From: an uncultured bacterium
GTDB taxonomy: Bacteria > Patescibacteriota > Saccharimonadia > Saccharimonadales > Saccharimonadaceae
DNA length: 7,210 nt
Reading direction: 5' to 3'
NCBI GenBank assembly: GCA_903889015.1
Contig: CAISVS010000152.1
Span: 1 to 7,210, forward strand
The translations under genes were made by a program, and so were the position numbers. Below, in pieces: positions 1 through 5,907 of this stretch. Within the stretch, counting starts at the first letter, position 1. Every line of letters begins with the position of its first letter. The notes beneath the pieces were generated by a model. It searched no databases. It was not told the origin of the DNA and saw only the letters and a list, made by a program, of their open reading frames with translations.

Positions 1-17
1 TATAAGTACGTAACATA
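1..17. repeat. Direct repeat copy 1 (TATAAgTACGTAACATA)
   Basis: This 17-bp stretch recurs at 391-406 as TATAATACGTAACATA, differing only by one inserted G. The copies are in direct orientation about 390 bp apart and bracket the doubtful small reading frame at 55-336. The surroundings are strongly AT-rich, which raises the chance of coincidence, but the shared TACGTAACATA core contains C and G and is less easily explained that way. The copy starts at the window edge, so its true left boundary is unknown. Confidence 0.45.
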
Positions 18-54
18 AAAATATATACATAAAAATTTTACGTTTAAATTAATA

Positions 55-336
55 ATGAATTGCCCGCGCGATGCTTGCTTAATTATATTAATTAATTTTT
101 GTAATAAATTTGATATAGCAAATCAATCACTACAAATCGAACATTTGGTGCTTAACATATTTAATTTTAATAATAAAAAATATTACGCAATAATCGTCTT
201 CGTTTTTATTGCAAAAAAAGACGCGGGAAGAATTAAAAAAAATGTATATTTTTACGATAAAACAAATTCAAGAAAGTGGGTAAAAAATAAATACGTGGCA
301 GAATACCATAGAGGCTTTTTGAGGCCGTTGGACTGA
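55..336 (+). CDS. Doubtful small hypothetical protein (93 aa)
   Basis: This is an open frame from ATG to TGA with an in-frame stop at 16-18, so it does not extend to the left edge. No Shine-Dalgarno precedes the ATG. The product is rich in Lys, Asn, Ile, Phe and Tyr, as any frame in very AT-rich DNA would be. The first half has hydrophobic stretches but no convincing signal peptide. The second half (about residues 54-93) is basic and aromatic, reads more like real protein, and ends in RPLD. I recognise no domain. A hairpin-forming segment (195-223) lies inside it. It may be a real lineage-specific small protein, the decayed end of a larger gene, or a chance frame in intergenic DNA. A flanking direct repeat (1-17 and 391-406) allows, but does not establish, an inserted origin. 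Confidence 0.28.
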   Translation: MNCPRDACLIILINFCNKFDIANQSLQIEHLVLNIFNFNNKKYYAIIVFVFIAKKDAGRIKKNVYFYDKTNSRKWVKNKYVAEYHRGFLRPLD

Positions 337-390
337 CTTTGATGTGTGTAAATAATGGTGTAGTAAAAAAGTATATTGCTTTATGTGTAT

Positions 391-406
391 TATAATACGT
401 AACATA
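391..406. repeat. Direct repeat copy 2 (TATAATACGTAACATA)
   Basis: Second copy of the repeat at 1-17, lacking its sixth base (G). It begins with TATAAT, so it could resemble a -10 box, but no -35 hexamer sits at a normal distance upstream. It is followed by TACAA-TG-TTGTA, a small inverted repeat. Confidence 0.45.
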
Positions 407-432
407 TACAATGTTGTAAAAATATACAAAAA

Positions 433-474
433 CAATACCATATCTTTAATATATTTGTTTTATGGTTAGTATTG
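433..474. repeat. Imperfect AT-rich inverted repeat
   Basis: The left arm CAATA-CCATA (433-442) matches the right arm TATGG-ttag-TATTG (461-474) as two 5-bp blocks separated by a 4-nt bulge. A second pair of arms, AATAATA (477-483) and TATTATT (503-509), follows directly and runs up to the promoter at 508. Such arms are easy to find in AT-rich DNA. They are recorded because the stretch 337-507 contains no gene and nothing else I can identify. Confidence 0.35.
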
Positions 475-507
475 TAAATAATACATTGAATATGTTAATA
501 CATATTA

Positions 508-536
508 TTGACCAAATATGTTGGTTATGCTATTAT
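508..536 (+). promoter_or_regulatory. Strong sigma70-type promoter for the putative ncRNA
   Basis: TTGACC (508-513) and TATTAT (531-536) are separated by exactly 17 bp. TGC precedes the -10, giving an extended -10 element. The predicted start is near 543, where the structured GC-richer segment begins. No open reading frame with a ribosome binding site begins in the next 400 bases, so the obvious product is an untranslated RNA. Confidence 0.7.
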
Positions 537-542
537 CTGGAC

Positions 543-918
543 AGGTTTTATCAACAAAAACAAACAACAAAAAACCTATCAATACCTTAACAATTTACAT
601 AACACTGACCGTCATTTGACGGCAATTCGGTGACGACACCAATTACTTTTAGTATGCAGTTGGCGTCGCCGATGCTCCGCCAAATGGCGTGAAGCTACCA
701 TGTTTAGTACGGAAGTGCTTTTACTCGCAGATAAAATAAAAATACCTGTCTGTGAATAAAAGCACTTCATGGAAACACGTGAAGTGGCTATACTCCTACT
801 TTTGTAGGAGCGGTCAGATTCCTGCAGCGGCAGGTGCCTAACGGCTCTCACGCCCAATATTTTTTATCTCGGCGTATGCAGCAGCCTAGGCATAAGCCTG
901 TCGCTCAGGAAAATTTTT
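543..918 (+). ncRNA. Putative structured non-coding RNA, family unknown
   Basis: Base composition shifts from very AT-rich to near-balanced between about 605 and 909, and the segment is packed with complementary arms. Seen directly: AGGTTTT 543-549 with AAAACCT 571-577 around a G-free loop; CCGTC/GACGG 609-613/618-622; GGTG/CACC 629-632/637-640 extended by AATT/AATT; TTGGCG/CGCCAA 660-665/678-683. A multibranch domain is closed by GGCGTGA/TCACGCC (686-692/848-854). It contains AGCTAC/GTGGCT (693-698/784-789), a perfect 12-bp helix 712-723/757-768 topped by CGCAGA/TCTGTG (726-731/749-754), CTCCTAC/GTAGGAG (793-799/804-810) and CCTGC/GCAGG (821-825/830-834). Further 3' are TATGC/GCATA (875-879/890-894) and CCTG/CAGG (897-900/906-909), then A4T5. 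The plus strand is chosen from the promoter. Hallmarks of tmRNA, RNase P RNA and tRNA were not found. The 3' end is uncertain: it could be near 866 (after a T6 run) or 918. Confidence 0.6.
897..918 (+). terminator. Weak candidate terminator of the ncRNA
   Basis: A short hairpin, CCTG-tcgct-CAGG, is followed by AAAA and then TTTTT. The stem is only 4 bp and four A residues separate it from the U tract, so it is far from ideal. An alternative 3' end is the TTTTTT at 860-865, five bases after the closing helix of the multibranch domain. Confidence 0.3.
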
Positions 919-919
919 C

Positions 920-943
920 TCATTTAAGCTTAAATGATATAGT
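920..943 (+). promoter_or_regulatory. 18-bp palindrome abutting a -10-like box before the secretion-like operon
   Basis: TCATTTAAGCTTAAATGA (920-937) is a perfect 18-bp palindrome. It is immediately followed by TATAGT (938-943), which would place transcription start near 950, two bases before the ATG at 952. The palindrome therefore occupies the spacer between -10 and -35, a classical operator position for a dimeric repressor or activator. No good -35 hexamer is visible (T-rich 914-920). As a hairpin it lacks a following T tract, so a terminator role is less likely. Confidence 0.45.
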
Positions 944-951
944 TATGTAAT

Positions 952-1338
952 ATGTTAAAAATCATCATATCGATCACAACACTAGTCAGCCTCTGCTTTC
1001 TAATTATGTTGTTGAACACTACGACGCCAGCTACTGCTGGCCCTTTTGGTATTCTGATGATATTTATTTTAGCTTACATATTATCCATAGGTTTAACTAC
1101 TTACGTTCTGTATTATTCCAGCCGAATAATGGTACGTCTTTCGATTATATTTAGGACTAGACGGCCTTTTGAAGCATTTTCATTCAAGCATGCTTATTAT
1201 TATTCATCTGTTATTGCGGCATTACCGATTTTACTAGTTGGGTTGCAATCTGTCGGAGCAGTGGGGATATATGAACTATTGCTGGTATGTATGTTTGTCG
1301 GCATTGGTGTTTTGTACGTTTCAAAAAGAGTTCGCTAA
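952..1338 (+). CDS. Small polytopic membrane protein (128 aa), unknown function
   Basis: The protein is almost wholly hydrophobic, with probable membrane helices at about 3-22, 31-56, 81-101 and 103-124. A basic loop (RLSIIFRTRRPF, about 62-73) and a basic end (SKRVR) suggest cytoplasmic faces. I recognise no enzymatic motif. I recall similar small membrane proteins just upstream of VirD4-like ATPase genes in Saccharibacteria, which would make it a candidate inner-membrane partner of the secretion-like apparatus. That is inference from position. No Shine-Dalgarno precedes the ATG. A -10-like TATAGT about 9 bp upstream suggests a very short leader or leaderless mRNA. An ATG-TAA start-stop pair lies at 945-950, directly before the start. 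The next gene begins 44 bp after the stop, with its own promoter. Confidence 0.8.
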   Translation: MLKIIISITTLVSLCFLIMLLNTTTPATAGPFGILMIFILAYILSIGLTTYVLYYSSRIMVRLSIIFRTRRPFEAFSFKHAYYYSSVIAALPILLVGLQSVGAVGIYELLLVCMFVGIGVLYVSKRVR

Positions 1339-1366
1339 AATTATTGTCATAAGCTTGTTAATGTCG

Positions 1367-1375
1367 TGGTATAAT
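1367..1375 (+). promoter_or_regulatory. Extended -10 promoter giving a leaderless transcript of the 137-aa gene
   Basis: TGGTATAAT is a perfect -10 hexamer (1370-1375) with an extended TGn motif. Seven bases downstream falls at 1382, essentially the ATG at 1383, so the mRNA would have no 5' leader. TTGTCA (1344-1349) is present but 20 bp upstream of the -10, too far for a standard -35. Extended -10 promoters often do without one. The absence of any Shine-Dalgarno before 1383 fits leaderless initiation. Confidence 0.6.
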
Positions 1376-1382
1376 TACAGAT

Positions 1383-1796
1383 ATGAAACCAGAAGCGTCA
1401 TCGCCTCAGTTAAACCCTGAATTGCCGTCTATTCAGTATGGCCCAATGCTTGAACATGCGCCAGTTTTAGGATCACCTGAAACGGGCATTGAAAAGGCAT
1501 CTGAAAGGTATGAACAAAAGGCAGAAGCTAGTGCTATATTGGCAGATATTGGATTGACAACTGTTATACCAGCCCCTGTTAAAGAAGACGAAAAAGTTGC
1601 GACAATTACAACAACAGATGATAATCCAGCCATTGCAAAAGACGATGATTTAATTGAAAAAGAATGGGTGAACAGGGCAAAAAAAATTGTCGCTGAAACC
1701 AAAGATAACCCTTATAAACGTGATGAAAGTATCAGTCAACTACAGCGTGATTACATAAAGAAACGGTTTGGAAGGGAGTTGGGCGTTGCTGAGTAG
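1383..1796 (+). CDS. Small acidic soluble protein (137 aa) upstream of the T4SS-like ATPase
   Basis: There is no signal peptide or membrane segment. Residues 1-40 are Pro/Glu/Ser-rich and look disordered. About 36-57 could form a helix (EKASERYEQKAEASAILADI), and about 63-90 is an acidic Thr/Asp-rich linker. The C-terminal third (91-133, containing EKEWVNRAKKIV, NPYKRDE, and LQRDYIKKRFG) is amphipathic and basic and is probably the functional part. I recall this tail type in Saccharibacteria small proteins next to VirD4-like genes, but know no function. It could be an adaptor or assembly factor for the ATPase encoded 26 bp downstream. An apparently leaderless extended -10 promoter sets the start at 1383. 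It is probably cotranscribed with the ATPase gene. Confidence 0.78.
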   Translation: MKPEASSPQLNPELPSIQYGPMLEHAPVLGSPETGIEKASERYEQKAEASAILADIGLTTVIPAPVKEDEKVATITTTDDNPAIAKDDDLIEKEWVNRAKKIVAETKDNPYKRDESISQLQRDYIKKRFGRELGVAE

Positions 1797-1822
1797 CAAT
1801 TGTCAGGGATTGATTTGTTGAT

Positions 1823-4555
1823 ATGATGAACTTTTTAATCATAACTATTGTTGTCATCGTTGTAGGCACTGCGACCGCTGTTTTTGTGTATTCACAGTAC
1901 AAAAAATCCCTACGGGATGCTAAGGATTACGAACGTGGTCTAAAGATGGTGCCGATGTATATTCACATTCCACCATCGAGTGATGATATTGAGTCAAATG
2001 GACGCGATGAAAGAGATATTACAGAAGAAGTTTTGTCTCAGGCACAAGTTATGTACAATATTATTTCAAGTACGGCTACCAAAGGCTTTAAAAGCCGCGT
2101 CTACGGTCAGCGACATTTGTCATTTGAGATTGTGGCCAACAAAGGATTGATTCATTACTATGCGGTCGTACCGGCAGTATTAACTGATGTAGTTAAACAG
2201 GCAATAGAGGCTGCATATCCATCGGCTAGGCTAGAGGAAGTTGAAGAACATAATATTTTTAGCGAGGCTGGTAGGATAAGTGGGACTATTGGCGGTGAGT
2301 TTACTTTGAAAAAAAGTTACGTTTATCCTATTGCGACATATCAAGAGTCAAAACGTGATGCAGCAAGAGCGCTATTAAACTCTTTGTCGGCTGCAAACCG
2401 TGAAGATGGTGTCGGGGTGCAAATACTAATGCGCCCTGCAACTGAAAGTTGGGTAAAAAATTCAATATTTGCAGCTAATAAAATTAAAAAAGATAAAGGT
2501 TCGAAGTCGACAGTGGTTGGTGGTTTAAGTTTGATGCAGGCTTTATGGAAACCGATTGAGGCAAAAGAAACTAAACCAGAAGATAAACAGCTGACATCAC
2601 TCGAGCAGGGATTGGTTGATGCGATTGAAGAAAAAACCCGTCATCCAGGTTATGAAGTTTTAGTGCGGGTTGTTGTGTCGTCTAATACGGCAGCTAGGTC
2701 TCAGGCGTTGTTGTCGAATGTAATTGCCGCTTTTTCTTTATTTGATTCACCAACCAATAATGGTTTTAAATTTAGCATCTCAAAAGACATAGAAGAGTTA
2801 GTTACATCGTATATTTTTCGTTTTTTTCCTCAGTCGGTAAAGCAAAATATATTAAATAGTGTTGAATTGGCGACCATATACCATTTACCTGATCAAAATA
2901 GCATTCCTTCGTCGCAAGTTCAAAGACAGATGGCTAAACAGGTTGATGGCCCAACTCAGGTTATGGATGAGGGATTTTTGTTGGGCTATAACGAATTTCG
3001 TGGTACTAAAAAGCAAATTCGACTGAGTACTAATGATCGCCGTCGCCATACTTACATGATTGGACAAACCGGTACGGGTAAATCAGGTTTGTTGGAGAAC
3101 TTGGCTTTTCAAGATATGATGGATGGTCGTGGGTTTGCCTTTATTGATCCACACGGCGACTCGGCCGAAAAGTTATTAGGCATGGTGCCAAAAGAACGTG
3201 TCGAGGATGTTATATATTTTAGTCCTGGCGACATGGATAACCCAATTGGGTTGAATTTATTTGAGTTTGAAACTCAAGACCAACGTGATTTTTTGATTCA
3301 AGAGGCGATTGCTATGTTATACAGATTGTACGACCCAGGACACACAGGTATTATTGGTCCGCGATATGAACACTGGTTCCGTAATGCGTCCCTGACTATT
3401 ATGAGTGACCCTAATGGTTCGACTTTTATTGATATTCCACAGGTCTTTAACGATCAGGCATTTACGGATGAGAAATTGAAATACGTGACTGATCGAACGG
3501 TGCTTGATTTTTGGAACAAAGAGATGGCTCAGACGAGTGATGTTAACAAGTCAGAAGTTTTGGGTTGGTTTGTCAGCAAGTTTGGTGCCTTTTTGTCTAA
3601 TGAAATGATGCGTAATATATTGGGTCAGACAAAAAGTGGGTTCAATTTGCGCGACATTATGGATAATAAGAAGATTTTGCTGGTTAACCTGTCGAAGGGC
3701 CGCACTGGTGAATTAAACTCACAATTATTGGGTATGATATTTGTCATGAAGTTTCAAGCGGCGGCTATGGGTCGGGCAAGTGTACCCGAAGATGAGCGCG
3801 AAGATTTTGCGCTTTATGTCGATGAGTTTCAGAATTTTGCGACCGATAGTTTTCAGACGATATTATCAGAGGCCAGAAAATATCGGTTGAATTTGGTGCT
3901 GGCTAACCAGTTTATGACACAATTAACAGATAATATTCGTGAGGCGATTATTGGTAATATTGGTACTGTTATCAGTGGTCGTATTGGTATTACCGATGCC
4001 GAAATACTGCAAAAGAAGTTTGCACCGACTTTTGACGCTGAAGATTTAACAAAATTACCTAACTTCCAGACCATATCGTCAGTTATGATTAATGGCGTGC
4101 CTTCAGCTGCCTTTAGTATGTCACTGGTGCCACCAATGGGGCAATCTAACCCGCAGCTTCGAGATGCGCTGAAAAAGTTGTCAGCAGCTAAATATGGACG
4201 TCCTAGAGCACAGGTTGAAAGAGAGATATTTGCGCGTCTGGGCGCCGGTGATGCCGCCAAGAAAGCGAAGTTGGATGCAATTAAGCAGGCCCAGCAAGAT
4301 AGAATGAATAGAGTTTCGGCCGATAATCAGCAGCCAGTAGCACCAGCTGCAAATGGATCATCGTTTTTGGATGATTGGTTAGTTAAACGTCAACAGATAA
4401 CCGCTAGCCAAACTGTTGTTGCCCCCAGTAACCCCGTTAAAGTAGATAGTGGCATAACAGATAGCGTGGCAACGGTAGCACCACTACCTCAGGGTAATGA
4501 ATTGCATATACGAGAAAATGGTGTTGATGATGAAGTGTCAATCAAACTTCGTTAG
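1823..4555 (+). CDS. VirD4/TraG-like type IV secretion/conjugation ATPase, membrane-anchored (910 aa)
   Basis: This is a P-loop motor of the VirD4/TraG/TraD-HerA group, which couple ATP hydrolysis to moving DNA or proteins across the envelope. Seen: one N-terminal membrane helix (about 4-23); a long soluble N-terminal region (about 26-400) unlike the short insert of classical VirD4; Walker A GQTGTGKS (414-421); the FIDPHGD strand (Asp442-Asp446); a Walker B-type LYVDEFQNF with Asp667-Glu668, typical of the TraM-recognition/TraG-D C-terminal domain; and LANQF with Gln696 as a likely sensor. From about 800 on, the protein is Ala/Lys/Gln-rich and low complexity, a possible cytoplasmic partner-binding tail. 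Length and order match the CPR-type ATPases I recall. No VirB4, relaxase or pilin is in the window, so conjugation is not shown; DNA uptake or effector transport are alternatives. A second ATG follows at 1826. AGGGA at 1805-1809 is too distant to be a good Shine-Dalgarno. No clear terminator follows. Confidence 0.88.
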   Translation: MMNFLIITIVVIVVGTATAVFVYSQYKKSLRDAKDYERGLKMVPMYIHIPPSSDDIESNGRDERDITEEVLSQAQVMYNIISSTATKGFKSRVYGQRHLSFEIVANKGLIHYYAVVPAVLTDVVKQAIEAAYPSARLEEVEEHNIFSEAGRISGTIGGEFTLKKSYVYPIATYQESKRDAARALLNSLSAANREDGVGVQILMRPATESWVKNSIFAANKIKKDKGSKSTVVGGLSLMQALWKPIEAKETKPEDKQLTSLEQGLVDAIEEKTRHPGYEVLVRVVVSSNTAARSQALLSNVIAAFSLFDSPTNNGFKFSISKDIEELVTSYIFRFFPQSVKQNILNSVELATIYHLPDQNSIPSSQVQRQMAKQVDGPTQVMDEGFLLGYNEFRGTKKQIRLSTNDRRRHTYMIGQTGTGKSGLLENLAFQDMMDGRGFAFIDPHGDSAEKLLGMVPKERVEDVIYFSPGDMDNPIGLNLFEFETQDQRDFLIQEAIAMLYRLYDPGHTGIIGPRYEHWFRNASLTIMSDPNGSTFIDIPQVFNDQAFTDEKLKYVTDRTVLDFWNKEMAQTSDVNKSEVLGWFVSKFGAFLSNEMMRNILGQTKSGFNLRDIMDNKKILLVNLSKGRTGELNSQLLGMIFVMKFQAAAMGRASVPEDEREDFALYVDEFQNFATDSFQTILSEARKYRLNLVLANQFMTQLTDNIREAIIGNIGTVISGRIGITDAEILQKKFAPTFDAEDLTKLPNFQTISSVMINGVPSAAFSMSLVPPMGQSNPQLRDALKKLSAAKYGRPRAQVEREIFARLGAGDAAKKAKLDAIKQAQQDRMNRVSADNQQPVAPAANGSSFLDDWLVKRQQITASQTVVAPSNPVKVDSGITDSVATVAPLPQGNELHIRENGVDDEVSIKLR

Positions 4556-4558
4556 ACT

Positions 4559-5113
4559 TTAATATTTTTTGCCAGTAAATAACAGTCTTAGATAGTCGTG
4601 TATGATGCCGATTATAAATCCAATAATGAAGGCTGCGATGGTCTCAGAGCCTGACATAGCATAACCAATGTTTTTCGATACCATATAAGTTATTAATGTT
4701 ATCAAGAACGCTGAAATCGATCCAAACAAGATTACATTTGGCCTTGCGATGATGTTACCTATAAAATCACTAATATCATCGATTAATTTGATATGGATTA
4801 TTTTACTGAATATACGACTAGATTTAGGTAATTCAGACTGAGCTCTTTCGACTGTTCGATTATAGCTGATATCATGTTGTTGAACGTGTAAGACACTACG
4901 TTTTGATGCTAGAATGCGCTCTTTATTTTCGTTTATTATCTTTTTTTGTCTAAGATTTATCGTATATTTTTTCGCTTCAAGACGTGTTATTTCATTTTGA
5001 GTCTCTATATCTCTAGGTGACAACTCAACAGTTGTTGCAGGTTTAGCACTATCTGGGCCGCTAGTTGCATGTTGGCTGGGCTTATTATTCATAGTCTGAG
5101 TTTCCTTATCCAT
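4559..5113 (-). CDS. Two-helix membrane protein with charged N-terminal region (184 aa), unknown function
   Basis: Residues 1-30 are polar and disordered-looking. About 33-95 is highly charged and probably helical, possibly a coiled coil (TQNEITRLEAKKYTINLRQK and on). Two membrane helices lie at about 126-145 and 157-178, with a short loop between, and the protein ends in GKKY. No catalytic motif is recognised. Both termini are probably on the same side, with the charged region likely cytoplasmic. Its first ATG overlaps the stop of the upstream 264-aa gene by one base (TAATG), implying translational coupling. However, a second in-frame ATG (Met8, starting at 5092) has a well placed AAGGAAA ahead of it, so the protein may be 177 aa. 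It ends 3 bp from the stop of the convergent ATPase gene. Function unknown; probably cooperates with the product of the upstream gene. Confidence 0.75.
   Translation of the reverse strand: MDKETQTMNNKPSQHATSGPDSAKPATTVELSPRDIETQNEITRLEAKKYTINLRQKKIINENKERILASKRSVLHVQQHDISYNRTVERAQSELPKSSRIFSKIIHIKLIDDISDFIGNIIARPNVILFGSISAFLITLITYMVSKNIGYAMSGSETIAAFIIGFIIGIIHDYLRLLFTGKKY
5101..5107 (-). promoter_or_regulatory. Shine-Dalgarno supporting an internal start (Met8) of the 184-aa gene
   Basis: Read on the minus strand, AAGGAAA lies 8 bases before the ATG at 5092-5090 and 4 bases after the annotated ATG at 5113-5111. Its spacing suits the downstream ATG. The upstream ATG instead relies on coupling to the preceding stop codon. 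The two modes could both be used. Confidence 0.5.
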
Positions 5114-5907
5114 TAGATAGTTCCAGTACTTGAATCTTTACGGATTAAACGGACTTCTTTATTAATTTGAATAGTTCGAACGTATAAGTATATAGCGATG
5201 GTGAATATGAATCCTGTAAACAGTATGCCATTTGAAACATTAGTTTTAGGCAATTGGGAATCAATTCTTTCGATTATTTTTTGGGTTGGGCATTCGACTG
5301 CTATATTAATTGGGTTACCGAATGTGCTTGTAATCTTGCAATCAAATGAGTTTTTATTATTGACGCCTTGGGCTGTTGCAGGAATCGTATCTAGCACTTT
5401 TGCAACAAATGATCGAGTTTGGCTGTCGTTTGCCTTTATGGTTGACTCTGCCCAAGATATTGTTCCTTCGGTTTTATCGATTATCCCACCGCCAGTATCA
5501 ATAATGGTTGCGTAATCTAGTATGTCAGATATAGGTATGGTAGCGCGTGATTTAATCGATACCTGGCCGACGTTCTTTATATTGGCAATGAAATTTATTT
5601 GGTCACTTGCCTGAGCTGTTACGGAGGATGCATCGACGTAGCCTTGAGACAAATTATTTGCAATAAGTGATTGAGTTATATTATTGTCGTGTGCTGTTGT
5701 AATGGCGTTAAATGACTTAGCATCAGATGCATTGGCTGACTCTGAAGGCTGTATAGCTGCAACCAGCTGCACGCCAAGCGTTAGAATAAGAAAAAATAAT
5801 CCGATTAGTCTAGTTTTTTCTTCACGATTTAAGCGTTTAGAGTAAACTCCAAGTTGACCGACAAGGGCTGGGCTGAATGGCAAATTAGATACTATCTTTC
5901 TAAACAT
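5113..5907 (-). CDS. Envelope-anchored DUF11-like surface protein with LPxTG-like tail (264 aa)
   Basis: Residues 1-33 are basic and cytoplasmic-looking, 34-52 is a membrane helix, and an Ala/Ser-rich stretch ending SANA (57-60) could be a signal-cleavage region. About 98-207 resembles a DUF11-type beta-sandwich (IANIKNVGQV, ILDYATIIDTGGG, TISWAESTIKA, IPATAQG), with two cysteines (190 and 206) that could form a disulfide if exported. LPKTN (219-223), a membrane helix (about 227-243) and a basic tail (244-264) follow, the layout of a sortase sorting signal but with Asn for Gly. I recall Saccharibacteria proteins with the same N-terminal FSPALxGQLG motif and an LPxTG end. A cell-surface structural or adhesive role is inferred. 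It is the first gene of a two-gene minus-strand operon. The ATG lacks a well placed Shine-Dalgarno; AAGAGGT lies 26 bases upstream. A weak -10-like TATGCT is at 5958-5953, with no -35 at normal spacing. Confidence 0.78.
   Translation of the reverse strand: MFRKIVSNLPFSPALVGQLGVYSKRLNREEKTRLIGLFFLILTLGVQLVAAIQPSESANASDAKSFNAITTAHDNNITQSLIANNLSQGYVDASSVTAQASDQINFIANIKNVGQVSIKSRATIPISDILDYATIIDTGGGIIDKTEGTISWAESTIKANDSQTRSFVAKVLDTIPATAQGVNNKNSFDCKITSTFGNPINIAVECPTQKIIERIDSQLPKTNVSNGILFTGFIFTIAIYLYVRTIQINKEVRLIRKDSSTGTI

Noticed and set aside
195..223. Hairpin CGTCTT...AAGACG with inner T5/A5 as a terminator
   Set aside because: No T tract follows on either strand and it lies inside a possible reading frame; AT-rich chance pairing is likely.
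337..600. Chromosomal origin (AT-rich, gyrB on same contig)
   Set aside because: Only one near-match to a DnaA box (TTATCAACA around 547) and no cluster of boxes; dnaA or dnaN are not present.
612..857. 81-codon minus-strand open frame across the putative RNA
   Set aside because: No ribosome binding site, an unprotein-like Arg/Ser/His-rich product, and it coincides with strongly base-paired DNA; more likely a by-product of RNA structure.
543..918. tmRNA, RNase P RNA, SRP RNA or tRNA
   Set aside because: No tRNA-like GGTTCGA arm or alanine-type ends for tmRNA, no GAGGAAAGTCC-type core for RNase P, and no tRNA T-arm. AGCAGCCTAGGCA at 880-892 resembles the SRP AGCAGCCAAGGCA, but the matching 5' half of the SRP loop is not adjacent.
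1238..1420. 60-codon plus-strand frame overlapping the ends of genes 952 and 1383
   Set aside because: It is the alternative frame of two better supported genes and has no start signal.
1433..1702. 89-codon minus-strand frame opposite the 137-aa gene
   Set aside because: Antisense shadow; no ribosome binding site, and the plus-strand frame has promoter and family support.
2885..3067. 60-codon minus-strand frame opposite the ATPase
   Set aside because: Antisense shadow running into the Walker A coding region; no start signal.
3853..4260. 135-codon minus-strand frame opposite the ATPase
   Set aside because: Antisense shadow of the conserved C-terminal part of the ATPase domain.
4532..4570. 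Terminator GAAGT...ACTTC followed by TTTTTT
   Set aside because: The stem is only 5 bp with a 9-nt loop and the T run starts about 15 nt after it, so it is not a credible intrinsic terminator.
5198..5515. 105-codon plus-strand frame opposite the surface protein
   Set aside because: Antisense shadow of the DUF11-like domain and C-terminal helix region; no promoter or ribosome site.
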